Part shown: positions 23,789 through 32,888 of the stretch, piece after piece
How positions within the stretch are numbered: position 1 is the stretch's first letter
Layout of the letters: every line of letters begins with the position of its first letter
Assembly (NCBI RefSeq): GCF_017311415.1
Contig: NZ_JAEKIS010000008.1
Span: 62,001 to 126,000, forward strand
Source: Salipiger abyssi
GTDB lineage: Bacteria > Pseudomonadota > Alphaproteobacteria > Rhodobacterales > Rhodobacteraceae
Direction: 5' to 3'
Length of the DNA stretch: 64,000 bases
Program-made: the position numbers and the translations under genes
The notes under the pieces: generated by a model
What the model saw: the letters and a program-made list of their open reading frames with translations, nothing else
Told to the model about the DNA's origin: nothing
The model's database searches: none

Positions 23789-26158
23789 CTAGCTACGGGG
23801 GCGGGTCTTTTGCGGGTCGTAATGGGGGAAGGCGGCGACCCGGGCGGGATAGCGCTTCAAATGGCCGTCGAGCTGGCCGACCTCGACCTCGGTGCCGGGC
23901 TCGGCATGGGCCACGTCGATCCGGGCCAGCGCGATCCATTGACCGGTGCGGGGTGAACGCATCGCCGAACAGACCTCGCCCACCTGGGCGCGGCCGATGC
24001 GGATGCAGTCGCCATGCGCGACGGCGTTCTGCCCCTCGATCTCCAGGCCGACGAATTTGCGCGCGGGCGTTTCCTTGCGCCGCAGCAACGCCTCGCGCCC
24101 GACGAAATCGGCGGTCTTGGTTTTCAGCGGCACGGTAAAGCCCACGCCCGCCTCGAACGGGTCGGTCTGGTCGGAGAAATCGTAGCCGGCAAAGACCAGC
24201 CCGGCCTCGATGCGCACCAGATCCAACGCGGCGAGCCCCATGGGTTTCATCCCCAGCGGCTGGCCCGCCTCCCAGATCGCGTTGAAGATTTCGGTGCCGT
24301 GTTTGGGATGGCAAAACACTTCATAGCCCAACTCGCCTGTGTAGCCGGTGCGAGAGATCACCACCGGCACGCCCTCGGGGCCGCCCAGCCGCGCGGGGGT
24401 GAAGCGGAACCAGCCCATCTCGCTCAGTTCGGGCTGATGCGGGGCCGTCCAGAACAGCGCGGAAATCAGCTCGCGCGATTTCGGGCCCTGCACCGCGAGA
24501 TTGTGCATCTGGTCGGTGGAGGAGCGGATCATCACGTTCAGACCCAGCCGCGCCGCCTCTTCGCGCATCCAGACGCCACCCTCGTCCGAGCCGCCGATCC
24601 AGCGGAAATTATGCTCGCCCAACCGGAAGAGGGTGCCGTCGTCGATCATGCCGCCGTGGGGGTAGCACATGGCGGAATAGACCACCTGGCCTATGCCCAG
24701 CTTTTCCACGTTGCGGGTCAGCACCCAGTTCATCAGAGCCTCGGCATCGGGGCCGGTGACCTCGAATTTGCGCAGTGCCGAGAGGTCGGTGACCACCACG
24801 TCGTTGCGGCAGGCCCAATAGCTTTCCACCGTGTCGCATTCGGGGAAGCTGTTCGGCAGCCAGAACCCGTTGTAGTCGGCAAAGTCGCGGGTCATGGCGG
24901 CGAAACTGTCGTAAAAGGCGCTTTGACGCGTCATGATCGGGTCCTCGTCGGGGGTCGGGCGCCAGGCGGTGGCGCGGGAAAAGCATTCCTCGGCGCCATA
25001 GGTGCGCACATGGATGTCGGTCAGATGCCAGCCGTTGGCCGCCGAAGTGTCGTCGGGGCAGGCCGAGGAGACGCAGACCAGATCGGTCAGGGCGCGCAGC
25101 AGCACGTAATCGCCGGGGCGGCTCCACGGTTCATCCGCCACCATGACGCCATGAGCGTCGATGGCGGTGTTGAAGAAGAAGTTCGCCGCCATCCAGCCGG
25201 GGCGGCCGGGGATGTCATAGGCGGAGAGTTCGGCGTTGAAATTGTCCGAGCAGTTGGCGTGGCCGGGATAGCCGATGTCGTCGTAATATTTCGCGTTGCA
25301 GGCCAGCGCAAAGGCATCGTGGCGGCCGCAGGTGTCCTGCACCACCTCGACCAGCGGGGTCAGATCGTGGTCGAAATACTTCCCGTGCAGGCCGGGCATC
25401 GGGTAATCGTGGCCCTGAAGGGTGCGGGTGGTGGTCACGTCGAGCGGGTGAAAGACGCCCTTGTCCACCTTGCGCGCATCGAAACACTGGAAATCGGTGC
25501 ACTGGCGCCCGTCCACATCCATGATCTGGATGTATTCGCCCTTGGCGACGCGATAGGCCCGCGCGGTGGCCGAGGCGACGCGCAGATCCAGCACCGGATC
25601 TGCGAGCGGATCGGGCAGGGCGAACTGCCCCGCCTGCCGCGCCTCGGCACGGGTGATGGTGACGGTGAGAGGCGTCGCGGTGGTCTGAGCCTCGAAGTCG
25701 GGCGCAGGCGCGGGGGCGGTGACCAGCAGCCAGCCCGGCCCCTGCGCCATTGCCTCGGCGCTGTCGCCAGCGGGGCTGGTGCCCGAGAACAGCCCGACGC
25801 TGCGCGCGCGGCTGACGTCGATGCCGCGCTTGGTCAGCCCCAGCCGCAGTCGGGCCATGCCCGGCGCACCGCTGGCCAGAACCGAACGCAGCCCGTCGCC
25901 AGAGGCGCTGGAGACCAGACCCAGAAGGCCCGCATCGACGTGCCCGTCCGGGTAGGCGGCCAGCAGCTCGGCGCGCTGGCCGCCCTCGGCATTGATGACA
26001 GAGACACGGTCGCCCTGTTTGAGCTCGACCATGAGCGCCCCGCCGCCGGGAACGGTGTGGCGCTCCTCGCGCGCGGCGAGGGTGTAGGCCGCGGCGCGCC
26101 GTGGGAGGGAGGCTCTGGGTGCGCCGGGGCGGAAGGGCTGGCCGATTTTGTCGAGCAA
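23789..26158 (-). CDS. tdm: Trimethylamine N-oxide demethylase (DUF1989 + GcvT-type fusion)
   Basis: Two-domain enzyme (about 789 aa) that splits TMAO into dimethylamine and formaldehyde. The N-terminal half (residues about 1-370) is the DUF1989 zinc domain with Cys-containing motifs GRQCTDFQCFDARK, DTCGRHDAFALACNAKY and VSSACPDDTSAANGWH. The C-terminal half is aminomethyltransferase-like (WACRNDVVVTDLSALRKFEV, SRTGYTGELGYEVF) and in characterised Tdm binds tetrahydrofolate. It is downstream of tmm on the same strand. The TTG at 26158 was chosen because it follows GGAGACCGACC and avoids running into tmm; the exact start is uncertain. Confidence 0.9.
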   Translation of the reverse strand: MLDKIGQPFRPGAPRASLPRRAAAYTLAAREERHTVPGGGALMVELKQGDRVSVINAEGGQRAELLAAYPDGHVDAGLLGLVSSASGDGLRSVLASGAPGMARLRLGLTKRGIDVSRARSVGLFSGTSPAGDSAEAMAQGPGWLLVTAPAPAPDFEAQTTATPLTVTITRAEARQAGQFALPDPLADPVLDLRVASATARAYRVAKGEYIQIMDVDGRQCTDFQCFDARKVDKGVFHPLDVTTTRTLQGHDYPMPGLHGKYFDHDLTPLVEVVQDTCGRHDAFALACNAKYYDDIGYPGHANCSDNFNAELSAYDIPGRPGWMAANFFFNTAIDAHGVMVADEPWSRPGDYVLLRALTDLVCVSSACPDDTSAANGWHLTDIHVRTYGAEECFSRATAWRPTPDEDPIMTRQSAFYDSFAAMTRDFADYNGFWLPNSFPECDTVESYWACRNDVVVTDLSALRKFEVTGPDAEALMNWVLTRNVEKLGIGQVVYSAMCYPHGGMIDDGTLFRLGEHNFRWIGGSDEGGVWMREEAARLGLNVMIRSSTDQMHNLAVQGPKSRELISALFWTAPHQPELSEMGWFRFTPARLGGPEGVPVVISRTGYTGELGYEVFCHPKHGTEIFNAIWEAGQPLGMKPMGLAALDLVRIEAGLVFAGYDFSDQTDPFEAGVGFTVPLKTKTADFVGREALLRRKETPARKFVGLEIEGQNAVAHGDCIRIGRAQVGEVCSAMRSPRTGQWIALARIDVAHAEPGTEVEVGQLDGHLKRYPARVAAFPHYDPQKTRPRS

Positions 26159-26235
26159 GGTCGGTCTCCATCGAAGAAAAAATCCGGGGCAAACGCGGTC
26201 CCCCGGATCAGGGGTAGGAGGGCGGAGGCCCGTCT

Positions 26236-27579
26236 TCAGTTCTGAAGATAGGCTTCCATGCTGTCGTCGAGCGCGTCTTTCCACGGCGTGTGGTGCACGG
26301 GTGCCATGGTGCCGGTGATCACCGATTCATAGCAGTTGTTGCGGAAGGCCATGATGTCCTTGGCCTTGTGCTTTTTCCACTGCATGAAGGCTTCGGTGGC
26401 GCCGTCGACGTTGAAGCTCGGATAATCCGTGTCGGCGATCAGCTCCTTGATGTAATCTGCCTGATATTCGATGGCGTATTTTACATCGTCGGAGGCCTCT
26501 TCGCGCTCCACGCGTTCTTTCACATCCGCTTCCAGAACCGCCTTGTCCTCGGGCACCGCGATGCGGCCCATGATGATGTCGCGGACATACCAGGCCTGGG
26601 CGTCGAACATGTTGAAGGTGAACCACTGGTCCTGCATGCCCAGATAGAACATCTTGGGGTTATGCACATAGACCACGCCCTTGTAGAGATCGGCGGTGGC
26701 GAGGCGGTTGGCGGTCTTCAGGCGCAGATCGTCGGGCAGGAACGGGAAATAGTGCTTGTAGCCGGTGCAAAGGATGATCGCGTCCACGTCCTTGGTGCTG
26801 CCGTCCTTGAAATAGACGGTCTTGCCCTCGACGCGCTCCAGCGCGGGCTTTTCTTCCCAGTTGTCCGGCCAGTTGAAGCCCATGGGCGCCGAGCGGTAGC
26901 AGCTGGTGATCGACTTGGCGCCGTATTTCCAGCATTGCGAGCCGATGTCTTCGGCGGAGTAGGACGACCCCATCACCAGCACGTCCTTGCCCTCGAATTC
27001 GCGCGCGTCGCGGAAATCGTGGGCGTGCACGATGCGGCCGTTGAACTGGTCAAAGCCGGGGTATTCGGGCACGTTGGGCGAGGAGAAGTGGCCCGAAGCG
27101 CAGATGACGTGATCGAACCGTTCCTTGTAGACGCGGTCTTCGGTCATGTCGTGCACGGTGACCTCGAACTCTTCGGCTTCGGCGTCGTATTCGACCCAGC
27201 GGATCACCGACGAAAAGCGGATCCACTTGCGCACATCGGCCTTCAGCATGCGGCCTTCGATATAGTCGAAGAGCACCGCGCGCGGCGGGTATGAAGCGAT
27301 CTGCTTGCCGAAATGTTCCTCAAAGGAATAGTCGGCGAATTCCAGGCCCTCCTTGGGGCCGTTGGACCAGAGGTAGCGATACATCGAACAATGCACCGGC
27401 TCGCCGTTCTCGTCCACGCCCGTGCGCCAGGTGTAGTTCCACAGCCCGCCCCAGTTCGACTGTTTCTCGAAGCAGACGACTTCCGGGATCTCGGCCCCTT
27501 TGGCGGCGGCGGACTGGAAGGCGCGAAGCTGGGCAAGGCCGGAGGGGCCGGCGCCGATGATGGCTACTCGTTTGGTCAT
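26236..27579 (-). CDS. tmm: Trimethylamine monooxygenase (flavin-containing)
   Basis: FAD/NADPH monooxygenase (447 aa) oxidising trimethylamine to TMAO in the cytoplasm. FAD motif [15 protein letters not shown] at the N-terminus, [12 protein letters not shown], the FMO-type segment [17 protein letters not shown], the NADP motif [20 protein letters not shown], and [14 protein letters not shown]. The length matches bacterial Tmm. ATG 27579 follows GGGAGATCACGA. It leads the tmm-tdm operon and is divergent from a binding-protein-fold gene; inverted repeats at 27612-27661 lie in its promoter. No TMAO/TMA uptake system (tmoXWV type) is present nearby. Confidence 0.95.
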   Translation of the reverse strand: MTKRVAIIGAGPSGLAQLRAFQSAAAKGAEIPEVVCFEKQSNWGGLWNYTWRTGVDENGEPVHCSMYRYLWSNGPKEGLEFADYSFEEHFGKQIASYPPRAVLFDYIEGRMLKADVRKWIRFSSVIRWVEYDAEAEEFEVTVHDMTEDRVYKERFDHVICASGHFSSPNVPEYPGFDQFNGRIVHAHDFRDAREFEGKDVLVMGSSYSAEDIGSQCWKYGAKSITSCYRSAPMGFNWPDNWEEKPALERVEGKTVYFKDGSTKDVDAIILCTGYKHYFPFLPDDLRLKTANRLATADLYKGVVYVHNPKMFYLGMQDQWFTFNMFDAQAWYVRDIIMGRIAVPEDKAVLEADVKERVEREEASDDVKYAIEYQADYIKELIADTDYPSFNVDGATEAFMQWKKHKAKDIMAFRNNCYESVITGTMAPVHHTPWKDALDDSMEAYLQN

Positions 27580-27611
27580 TCGTGATCTCCCGTGGGTTCC
27601 TGTTGTGGTAT

Positions 27612-27634
27612 GAACCAATAATATAAATTGGTTC
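27612..27634. promoter_or_regulatory. Inverted-repeat operator candidate in the tmm promoter
   Basis: Perfect arms GAACCAAT and ATTGGTTC separated by 7 AT bases, 33 bases upstream of the tmm start. The ATTGGTTC half is repeated exactly upstream of amt (43560-43567), pointing to one regulator for both units. The protein that binds it cannot be named from sequence. Confidence 0.6.
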
Positions 27635-27650
27635 CTTTGGTTGACTCTGG

Positions 27651-27661
27651 TTTGGTCCAAA
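27651..27661. promoter_or_regulatory. Second dyad in the tmm / binding-protein divergent promoter
   Basis: TTTGG-T-CCAAA, an 11-base symmetric site. TTGGTC(C/T)AA-type 9-mers also occur at 16237-16245 (minus) and 42517-42525, both ahead of GntR/FCD regulator genes, so this may be a GntR target. Confidence 0.4.
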
Positions 27662-27755
27662 AGCTTCCCTCTGGTCAACGAATTTTCTTTGTGGGAATAT
27701 CTGTAAGGAGGGGAAATGTGAGGATTTGCCCTCTTTTTAAGCGACAGAGGACCAC

Positions 27756-29048
27756 ATGAGCGCAGTGTCACTGGCCCAACGCCTTGCCGTTTCCGGGAGC
27801 CTTCCGCGACTCAGCGTGCAGGAACGCGCCCCCATCCGCATCGGCGCATTGGTGCCGCTGACCGGCTCGGAAGAGTTCTGGGGGCGGCCCGGACTGGATG
27901 GCTGCCGGATCTGGGTCGACTGGATCAACGAGCACGGCGGCATGATGGTCGGCGGGCGCCGGCATCTGGTGGAGCTGGTCGAGGCGGATAGCGCGCTTGG
28001 GGCCGAAGCGGCGCTGGAGGCGGCGCGGCAGATGGTCGAAATTCGCAACGTGAGGCTGATGCTCACGCTGGGTGGGCGAGACATAGGCCTGGCGCTAGCC
28101 TATCTGATGGACCGGCGGGTACTGACCGCGACGCTGCTGCCCTCGGACCTGTCGCCGGATCACCCCACGCTGATCGCGCCTGCGGAGGTGCATCCCTTCT
28201 TCAATGTGACTGGCGTCGAATGGCTGGCGCGGCACCGGCCCGAGGCGCGGCGCGTGGCGCTGTGTTCGCAGGCCGACGAAATGGGACTGCCCTCGCTTGC
28301 CACCTACCGCGCCGCCTGCCGTGTGGCAGGGCGCGAGATCGTCGAAGAGGTGCAATACGATGCCGAAACCGGCGATGCCGGGGCCATTTTAAAGACGATG
28401 CTGGCGGCGGAGCCGGATGTGCTCTGCTGGTGTTCCTCGGCGCCGCCGATGATCGAGGCGCTGACCGTTGCCGCCTACAAGGCGGGGTTTCAGGGCGAGA
28501 TCCTTGCCTGTACCTGCGATCACTACGACCGGCTTGTCGAACAGACCTCGCCCGCCTTCATGGAGCGCTTTACCTTCCAGTTCCCGGATTTCGACGATCC
28601 GGCGCTGGAGCGGGCGGAGTTCTTCTTTCGCCGCCCCAAGACCTTTTTCGACACGTTCAACGAGCGTTTCCCCGACGCGTGGACGGCGGTGAGCTGGGAA
28701 TATGCCGCGATCCTCGACCGCTGGCACGACGCGGTGGAGATGGCCGACAGCCTTGCCAGCCCGTCGGTGCTGGCGGCGCTCAAGCGCGGGCGCAGCATGC
28801 CGCATACCTTCGGCATGGCGCGCTGGTGGGGCACCGAGGTCTACGGCATCGACAATGCGCTGGTGGGCGATTGGCCGGTGGTGGCGATCCGCGACGGCAA
28901 GGCGCGGATCCAGGAGTTCGGCTCGGTGCTCGACTGGCTGGAAGCGCATGGCGAGACGCTGATCGAAGAGCTGGGCGCCAAGGGGCAGCTTTGGCACCAG
29001 CGCGTGAAACCGGATCTGGCGCAAGCCATGTCGGACAAGGAAGACTGA
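27756..29048 (+). CDS. Signal-less periplasmic-binding-fold (Peripla_BP_6 / AmiC-like) protein
   Basis: Type-I binding-protein fold (430 aa), as in branched-chain amino-acid receptors and the cytosolic amide sensor AmiC. The fold start is [17 protein letters not shown] at about residue 28. No signal peptide precedes it: the first 27 residues ([16 protein letters not shown]) are polar with no hydrophobic core. It continues through [16 protein letters not shown] and [20 protein letters not shown]. The gene is divergent from tmm and only 4 bases upstream of an XRE-cupin regulator. A cytoplasmic ligand-sensing role (for a methylated amine) is likely, but it could be a transporter receptor with a non-classical export route. 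Confidence 0.8.
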   Translation: MSAVSLAQRLAVSGSLPRLSVQERAPIRIGALVPLTGSEEFWGRPGLDGCRIWVDWINEHGGMMVGGRRHLVELVEADSALGAEAALEAARQMVEIRNVRLMLTLGGRDIGLALAYLMDRRVLTATLLPSDLSPDHPTLIAPAEVHPFFNVTGVEWLARHRPEARRVALCSQADEMGLPSLATYRAACRVAGREIVEEVQYDAETGDAGAILKTMLAAEPDVLCWCSSAPPMIEALTVAAYKAGFQGEILACTCDHYDRLVEQTSPAFMERFTFQFPDFDDPALERAEFFFRRPKTFFDTFNERFPDAWTAVSWEYAAILDRWHDAVEMADSLASPSVLAALKRGRSMPHTFGMARWWGTEVYGIDNALVGDWPVVAIRDGKARIQEFGSVLDWLEAHGETLIEELGAKGQLWHQRVKPDLAQAMSDKED

Positions 29049-29052
29049 TATC

Positions 29053-29694
29053 ATGCCCCTGAAAAAACGCGGCGCGGTGCTGTCGCAGAACCCCCATGCG
29101 GTGAGCGAGGCGCGGGAAAAGAACCTTGAGGTGGCGATCGGCCGTCAGGTGCGGGAGCTGCGCAAGCGCCAGCGCATGACTGGCGGCGATCTGGCGAGCA
29201 AGACCGGGCTGTCGGTGGGTATGCTGTCCAAGATCGAGAACGGTGTGATCTCGCCTTCGCTCAACACCATGTCGGCGCTTGCCAACGCGCTTGGCGTACC
29301 GCTGGTGCAGCTGTTCTCCGGCTTCGAGGAGCCGCGCGGCGCGATGCATGTGAAGGCGGGGCAGGGGGTCGAGATCGAGCGCGCGGGCACGCGCGCGGGC
29401 CATCAGTACAATCTGCTGGGCCATATCGGCTCGAACAATTCCGGTGTGGTGGTCGAGCCCTATCTGATCACGCTGACCGACGAATCCGAGCGTTTCCCCA
29501 CCTTCCAGCACGAGGGGATCGAGTTCCTCTATATCCTTGAGGGCCGCGTCAGCTATCGCCACGGCGATCAGAGCTATCTTCTGGAGCCTGGCGACGCGCT
29601 GCTCTTCGATTCGGATGCTCCGCACGGGCCGGAGGAAATTCTCGCGCTCCCGCTGCGCTATCTGTCGGTCATCACCTACCCGCAAGCGGGCTGA
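29053..29694 (+). CDS. XRE-family HTH regulator with C-terminal cupin
   Basis: DNA-binding protein (213 aa). The HTH_XRE covers about residues 30-90 (RQVRELRKRQRMTGGDLA, SVGMLSKIENGVISPSLNTM). The cupin-2 domain is at about 135-205 (HEGIEFLYILEGRVSYRHGD, LLEPGDALLFDSDAPHGPE) and would bind a metal or small ligand. It is cotranscribed with the binding-fold protein and upstream of the mgs genes. Regulators of this architecture control amine, amino-acid and methionine-sulfoxide catabolism. Candidate targets are the dyads at 29708-29722 and 29774-29801 and the tmm promoter. Confidence 0.9.
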   Translation: MPLKKRGAVLSQNPHAVSEAREKNLEVAIGRQVRELRKRQRMTGGDLASKTGLSVGMLSKIENGVISPSLNTMSALANALGVPLVQLFSGFEEPRGAMHVKAGQGVEIERAGTRAGHQYNLLGHIGSNNSGVVVEPYLITLTDESERFPTFQHEGIEFLYILEGRVSYRHGDQSYLLEPGDALLFDSDAPHGPEEILALPLRYLSVITYPQAG

Positions 29695-29707
29695 GATTGC
29701 ATATTTT

Positions 29708-29722
29708 GCTCACGCTGTGAGC
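29708..29722. promoter_or_regulatory. Dyad GCTCAC-N3-GTGAGC ahead of mgsA
   Basis: Perfect 6-3-6 inverted repeat just after the XRE-cupin stop, 169 bases before mgsA. It is too short for a terminator and has no T-run. Candidate site for the neighbouring XRE-cupin regulator. Confidence 0.4.
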
Positions 29723-29773
29723 GGAAATGCCGAAAATCCCACGAATATGACCAAGAACTGGGCAAATTCCAGC

Positions 29774-29801
29774 TGACCTCGGAAATCTTCCTCTGAGGTC
29801 A
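29774..29801. promoter_or_regulatory. Long dyad TGACCTC...GAGGTCA ahead of mgsA
   Basis: Perfect 7-base arms with 14 bases between, the interior carrying a further GGAA/TTCC pair. Located 90 bases before mgsA. It could be an operator or a weak hairpin terminator of the regulator gene; the following AAAAACTTTC is not a T-run. Confidence 0.4.
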
Positions 29802-29890
29802 AAAACTTTCTTGAAGAGAAAATAGATTTCCCCTTAGTGATGTTACAGCGGCGCAATCGCGTCCCGGATAGATTCATTGCGGAGAACACC

Positions 29891-30781
29891 ATGTGTGGCA
29901 TCGTTGGGCTGTTCCTGAAGAAGGATGACCTGCGCCCCAAGCTGGGCGATATGCTGACCGATATGCTCATCACCATGACCGACCGCGGCCCGGACAGTGC
30001 CGGGATCGCGATCTATGGCGATGCGGCCGAGGGCAGCACCAAGATCACGGTGCAGTCGAAGGCACCCGAAACCGAGTTCGCAGGGCTTGAGGCCGCGCTG
30101 AGCGAGGCGCTTGGTGCGCCGGCGACCGTGACGGTTGTCGATACCCATGCGGTGCTGACCGTGCCCGAGGACAAGGCCGCCAAGGCGATTGCCGTTCTGG
30201 AAGGCAAGGGCCTGCGCATCATGGGCTCGGGCGCGTCGATGGAGATCTACAAAGAGGTCGGTCTGCCCAAGGATGTCGCCGCACGCTTTGGCCTGCGTCA
30301 GATGGGCGGCAGCCATGGCATCGGCCACACCCGCATGGCGACGGAGTCCGCCGTGACCACCATGGGCGCGCACCCGTTCTCGACCGCCGAAGATCAGTGC
30401 CTGGTGCACAACGGTTCGCTGTCGAACCACAACCAGATGCGCCGCAAGCTGGCAAAGAAAGGCGTCTTCACCCGGTCGGAAAACGACACCGAGGTGGGCG
30501 CGGCCTATATCTCCTCCCGCATCGCCGATGGCGCAACGCTGGGCGAGGCTCTGGAAGGCACGATCGACGATCTCGACGGGTTCTTCACCTTCGTGACCGG
30601 CACGAAGACCGGCTTTGGCGTCGTGCGCGACCCCATCGCCTGCAAGCCGGCGGTGATGGCCGAGACCGAGGACTATGTCGCCTTCGCCTCGGAATACCGC
30701 GCCTTCGCCGATCTTCCGGGCATCGAGGCCGCCAAGGTCTGGGAACCCGAACCCGCCACCGTCTATTTCTGGGAGCGCTGA
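29891..30781 (+). CDS. mgsA: N-methylglutamate synthase subunit A (GlxB-like class-II glutamine amidotransferase)
   Basis: Ntn-type amidotransferase subunit (296 aa). The ATG at 29891 places the catalytic Cys at position 2 (MCGIVGLFLKK) and has the RBS GGAG; earlier starts would bury it. Also visible: TDRGPDSAGIAIYG and GIGHTRMATESAVTTMGAHPF (class-II active site), HNGSLSNHNQMRRKL, and SENDTEVGAAYI. With the next two genes it matches the glutamate-synthase-like MgsABC complex, which converts gamma-glutamylmethylamide or methylamine plus glutamate into N-methylglutamate in methylamine users. First gene of mgsABC-gmaS. Confidence 0.92.
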   Translation: MCGIVGLFLKKDDLRPKLGDMLTDMLITMTDRGPDSAGIAIYGDAAEGSTKITVQSKAPETEFAGLEAALSEALGAPATVTVVDTHAVLTVPEDKAAKAIAVLEGKGLRIMGSGASMEIYKEVGLPKDVAARFGLRQMGGSHGIGHTRMATESAVTTMGAHPFSTAEDQCLVHNGSLSNHNQMRRKLAKKGVFTRSENDTEVGAAYISSRIADGATLGEALEGTIDDLDGFFTFVTGTKTGFGVVRDPIACKPAVMAETEDYVAFASEYRAFADLPGIEAAKVWEPEPATVYFWER

Positions 30782-30784
30782 GCC

Positions 30785-31486
30785 ATGACCACCACTTTGG
30801 ACAAGACCGTGCTCGACATGACCGCCACCGATCTGCGCGCGGTCAACACCACCCTACAAGCCGCCGCGAAGGCGCAGGCCAACGAGGCCTATGTCATCAC
30901 CAACCCGCGCGGCAGCCATGCCATGGCCTGCGGGCTCGACGGTCCGCTGAACGTCACGATCAAGGGTTCCACCGGCTATTACTGCGCCGGGATGAACAAG
31001 GAAGCCTCCGTCACCGTCGAAGGCTCTGCCGGGCCGGGCGTGGCCGAGAACATGATGTCCGGTGTCGTCACCATCGAAGGCGATGCCAGCCAGTATGCCG
31101 GGGCTACCGGCCATGGCGGTCTGCTCAACATCAAGGGCAACGCCAGCTCGCGCTGCGGCATCTCGATGAAGGGCATCGACATCGTCGTGCATGGCAATAT
31201 CGGCCATATGTCGGCCTTCATGGCGCAGAAGGGCAACCTAGTGGTGCTGGGCGATGCCGGCGATGCTCTGGGAGATTCGCTTTACGAGGCGCGGCTCTTT
31301 GTGCGCGGTTCGGTGAAATCGCTGGGCGCCGACTGCATCGAGAAAGAGATGCGGCCCGAGCATATCGAGACGCTCAGGGAACTGCTTGAGAAGGCGGGCG
31401 CCGATGCCAAGCCGGAAGAGTTCAAGCGCTACGGCTCGGCCCGCAAGCTCTACAATTTCAACATCGACCACGCCGACGAATACTGA
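30785..31486 (+). CDS. mgsB: N-methylglutamate synthase subunit B (GlxC-like, GXGXG domain)
   Basis: Homologue of the C-terminal beta-helix domain of glutamate synthase (233 aa). The GXGXG-type right-handed helix repeats are visible: MACGLDGPLNVTIKGSTGYYCAG, VEGSAGPGVAENMMSG, GDASQYAGATGHGGLLNIKGNASSRCGIS (cited in parts), and GNIGHMSAFMAQKGNLVVLGDAGDALGD. It begins 3 bases after mgsA and ends 10 before mgsC. The subunit organises channelling between amidotransferase and FMN subunits in the GOGAT family. Confidence 0.92.
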   Translation: MTTTLDKTVLDMTATDLRAVNTTLQAAAKAQANEAYVITNPRGSHAMACGLDGPLNVTIKGSTGYYCAGMNKEASVTVEGSAGPGVAENMMSGVVTIEGDASQYAGATGHGGLLNIKGNASSRCGISMKGIDIVVHGNIGHMSAFMAQKGNLVVLGDAGDALGDSLYEARLFVRGSVKSLGADCIEKEMRPEHIETLRELLEKAGADAKPEEFKRYGSARKLYNFNIDHADEY

Positions 31487-31496
31487 GGAGCGCGAC

Positions 31497-32822
31497 ATGG
31501 AAAAGACACCGCAAACCGATCCGCGCCAGAGCTGGACCTTCTCCAACTCGATCAACTCGGAAATCCGCCGTGCGGCGGCGACGGGCATCTACGACATTCG
31601 CGGCGGCGGGGCGAAACGCCGGGTGCCGCATTTCGACGACCTGCTGTTCCTTGGCGCGTCGATGAGCCGCTACCCGCTCGAAGGCTATCGCGAGAAATGC
31701 GAGACCTCCGTGACGCTCGGCACGCGCTTCGCCAAGAAGCCCATCGAGCTGAAGATCCCCGTGACCATCGCGGGCATGTCTTTCGGCGCGCTGTCCGGCC
31801 ACGCCAAAGAGGCGCTGGGGCGCGGCGCCACCATGGCGGGCACCTCGACCACCACCGGTGACGGCGGCATGACCGAGGAAGAGCGCGGCCATTCGGAAAA
31901 GCTGGTCTACCAGTATCTGCCGAGCCGCTACGGGATGAACCCGGACGATCTGCGCCGTGCCGATGCCATCGAGATCGTGGTGGGGCAGGGCGCCAAGCCG
32001 GGCGGCGGCGGCATGCTGCTGGGCCAGAAGATCACCGAGCGCGTCGCGGGCATGCGCGATCTGCCGGTCGGCATCGACCAGCGGTCGGCCTGTCGTCACC
32101 CCGACTGGACCGGGCCGGACGATCTCGAGATCAAGATCCTCGAGATCCGGGAAATCACCAACTGGGAAAAGCCGATTTATATCAAGGTCGGCGGCGCGCG
32201 CCCCTATTACGACGTTGCGCTGGCGGTGAAGGCCGGGGCTGATGTGGTGGTGCTCGACGGGATGCAGGGCGGCACCGCCGCCACGCAGGATGTATTCATC
32301 GAACATGTCGGTCAGCCGACGCTGGCTTGTATCCGGCCTGCGGTTCAGGCGCTTCAGGATCTGGGGATGCACCGCGAGGTGCAGCTTGTGGTCTCGGGCG
32401 GGATCCGCACCGGCGCGGATGTGGCAAAGGCGCTGGCGCTTGGGGCCGACGCGGTGGCCATCGGCACGGCGGCGCTGGTGGCGCTTGGCGACAACGATCC
32501 CAAATGGGAAGCCGAATACCAGAAGCTGGGCTCGACCACCGGCGCCTATGACGACTGGCACGAGGGTCGTGACCCGGCGGGCATCACCACCCAGGATCCC
32601 GAGCTGATGAAACGGCTCGATCCGCTGGCGGCGGGCCGTCGCCTGCGCAACTATCTGAACGTGCTGACGCTGGAATGCCAGACGCTGGCGCGGGCCTGCG
32701 GCCATAACCACGTCCACAATCTCGAGCCCGAGGATCTGTGCGCACTTACCATGGAAGCCGCCGCGATGGCCCAGGTGCCGCTCGCGGGGACCAACTGGTA
32801 TCCGGGCAAACCCGGCTTCTGA
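31497..32822 (+). CDS. mgsC: N-methylglutamate synthase subunit C (GlxD-like FMN glutamate synthase domain)
   Basis: FMN-binding catalytic subunit (441 aa) related to the glutamate synthase central region. Motifs: VTIAGMSFGALSGHAKEALGRGA, TGDGGMTEEERG, VGQGAKPGGGGMLLG, KVGGARPYYDVALAVKAGADVVVLDGMQGG (cited as pieces), and VSGGIRTGADVAKALALGADAVAIG for the flavin phosphate. The C-terminal Cys residues (LECQTLARACGHNHVHNL) fit the 3Fe-4S-type Cys region of the family. ATG 31497 has GAGGAGCGCGAC upstream. A hairpin separates it from gmaS. Confidence 0.93.
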   Translation: MEKTPQTDPRQSWTFSNSINSEIRRAAATGIYDIRGGGAKRRVPHFDDLLFLGASMSRYPLEGYREKCETSVTLGTRFAKKPIELKIPVTIAGMSFGALSGHAKEALGRGATMAGTSTTTGDGGMTEEERGHSEKLVYQYLPSRYGMNPDDLRRADAIEIVVGQGAKPGGGGMLLGQKITERVAGMRDLPVGIDQRSACRHPDWTGPDDLEIKILEIREITNWEKPIYIKVGGARPYYDVALAVKAGADVVVLDGMQGGTAATQDVFIEHVGQPTLACIRPAVQALQDLGMHREVQLVVSGGIRTGADVAKALALGADAVAIGTAALVALGDNDPKWEAEYQKLGSTTGAYDDWHEGRDPAGITTQDPELMKRLDPLAAGRRLRNYLNVLTLECQTLARACGHNHVHNLEPEDLCALTMEAAAMAQVPLAGTNWYPGKPGF

Positions 32823-32833
32823 GCCGGATCGAA

Positions 32834-32854
32834 AGAGGGGCCATCGGCCCCTCT
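32834..32854 (+). terminator. Intercistronic hairpin mgsC-gmaS
   Basis: Perfect 9-base arms AGAGGGGCC and GGCCCCTCT with an ATC loop, followed by CTCTCC and no T-run. Placed 35 bases before gmaS; likely a processing/partial-termination element that changes gmaS output relative to mgsABC. Confidence 0.5.
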
Positions 32855-32888
32855 CTCTCCATCGGGACACGCAACAGGGAACACCAAG

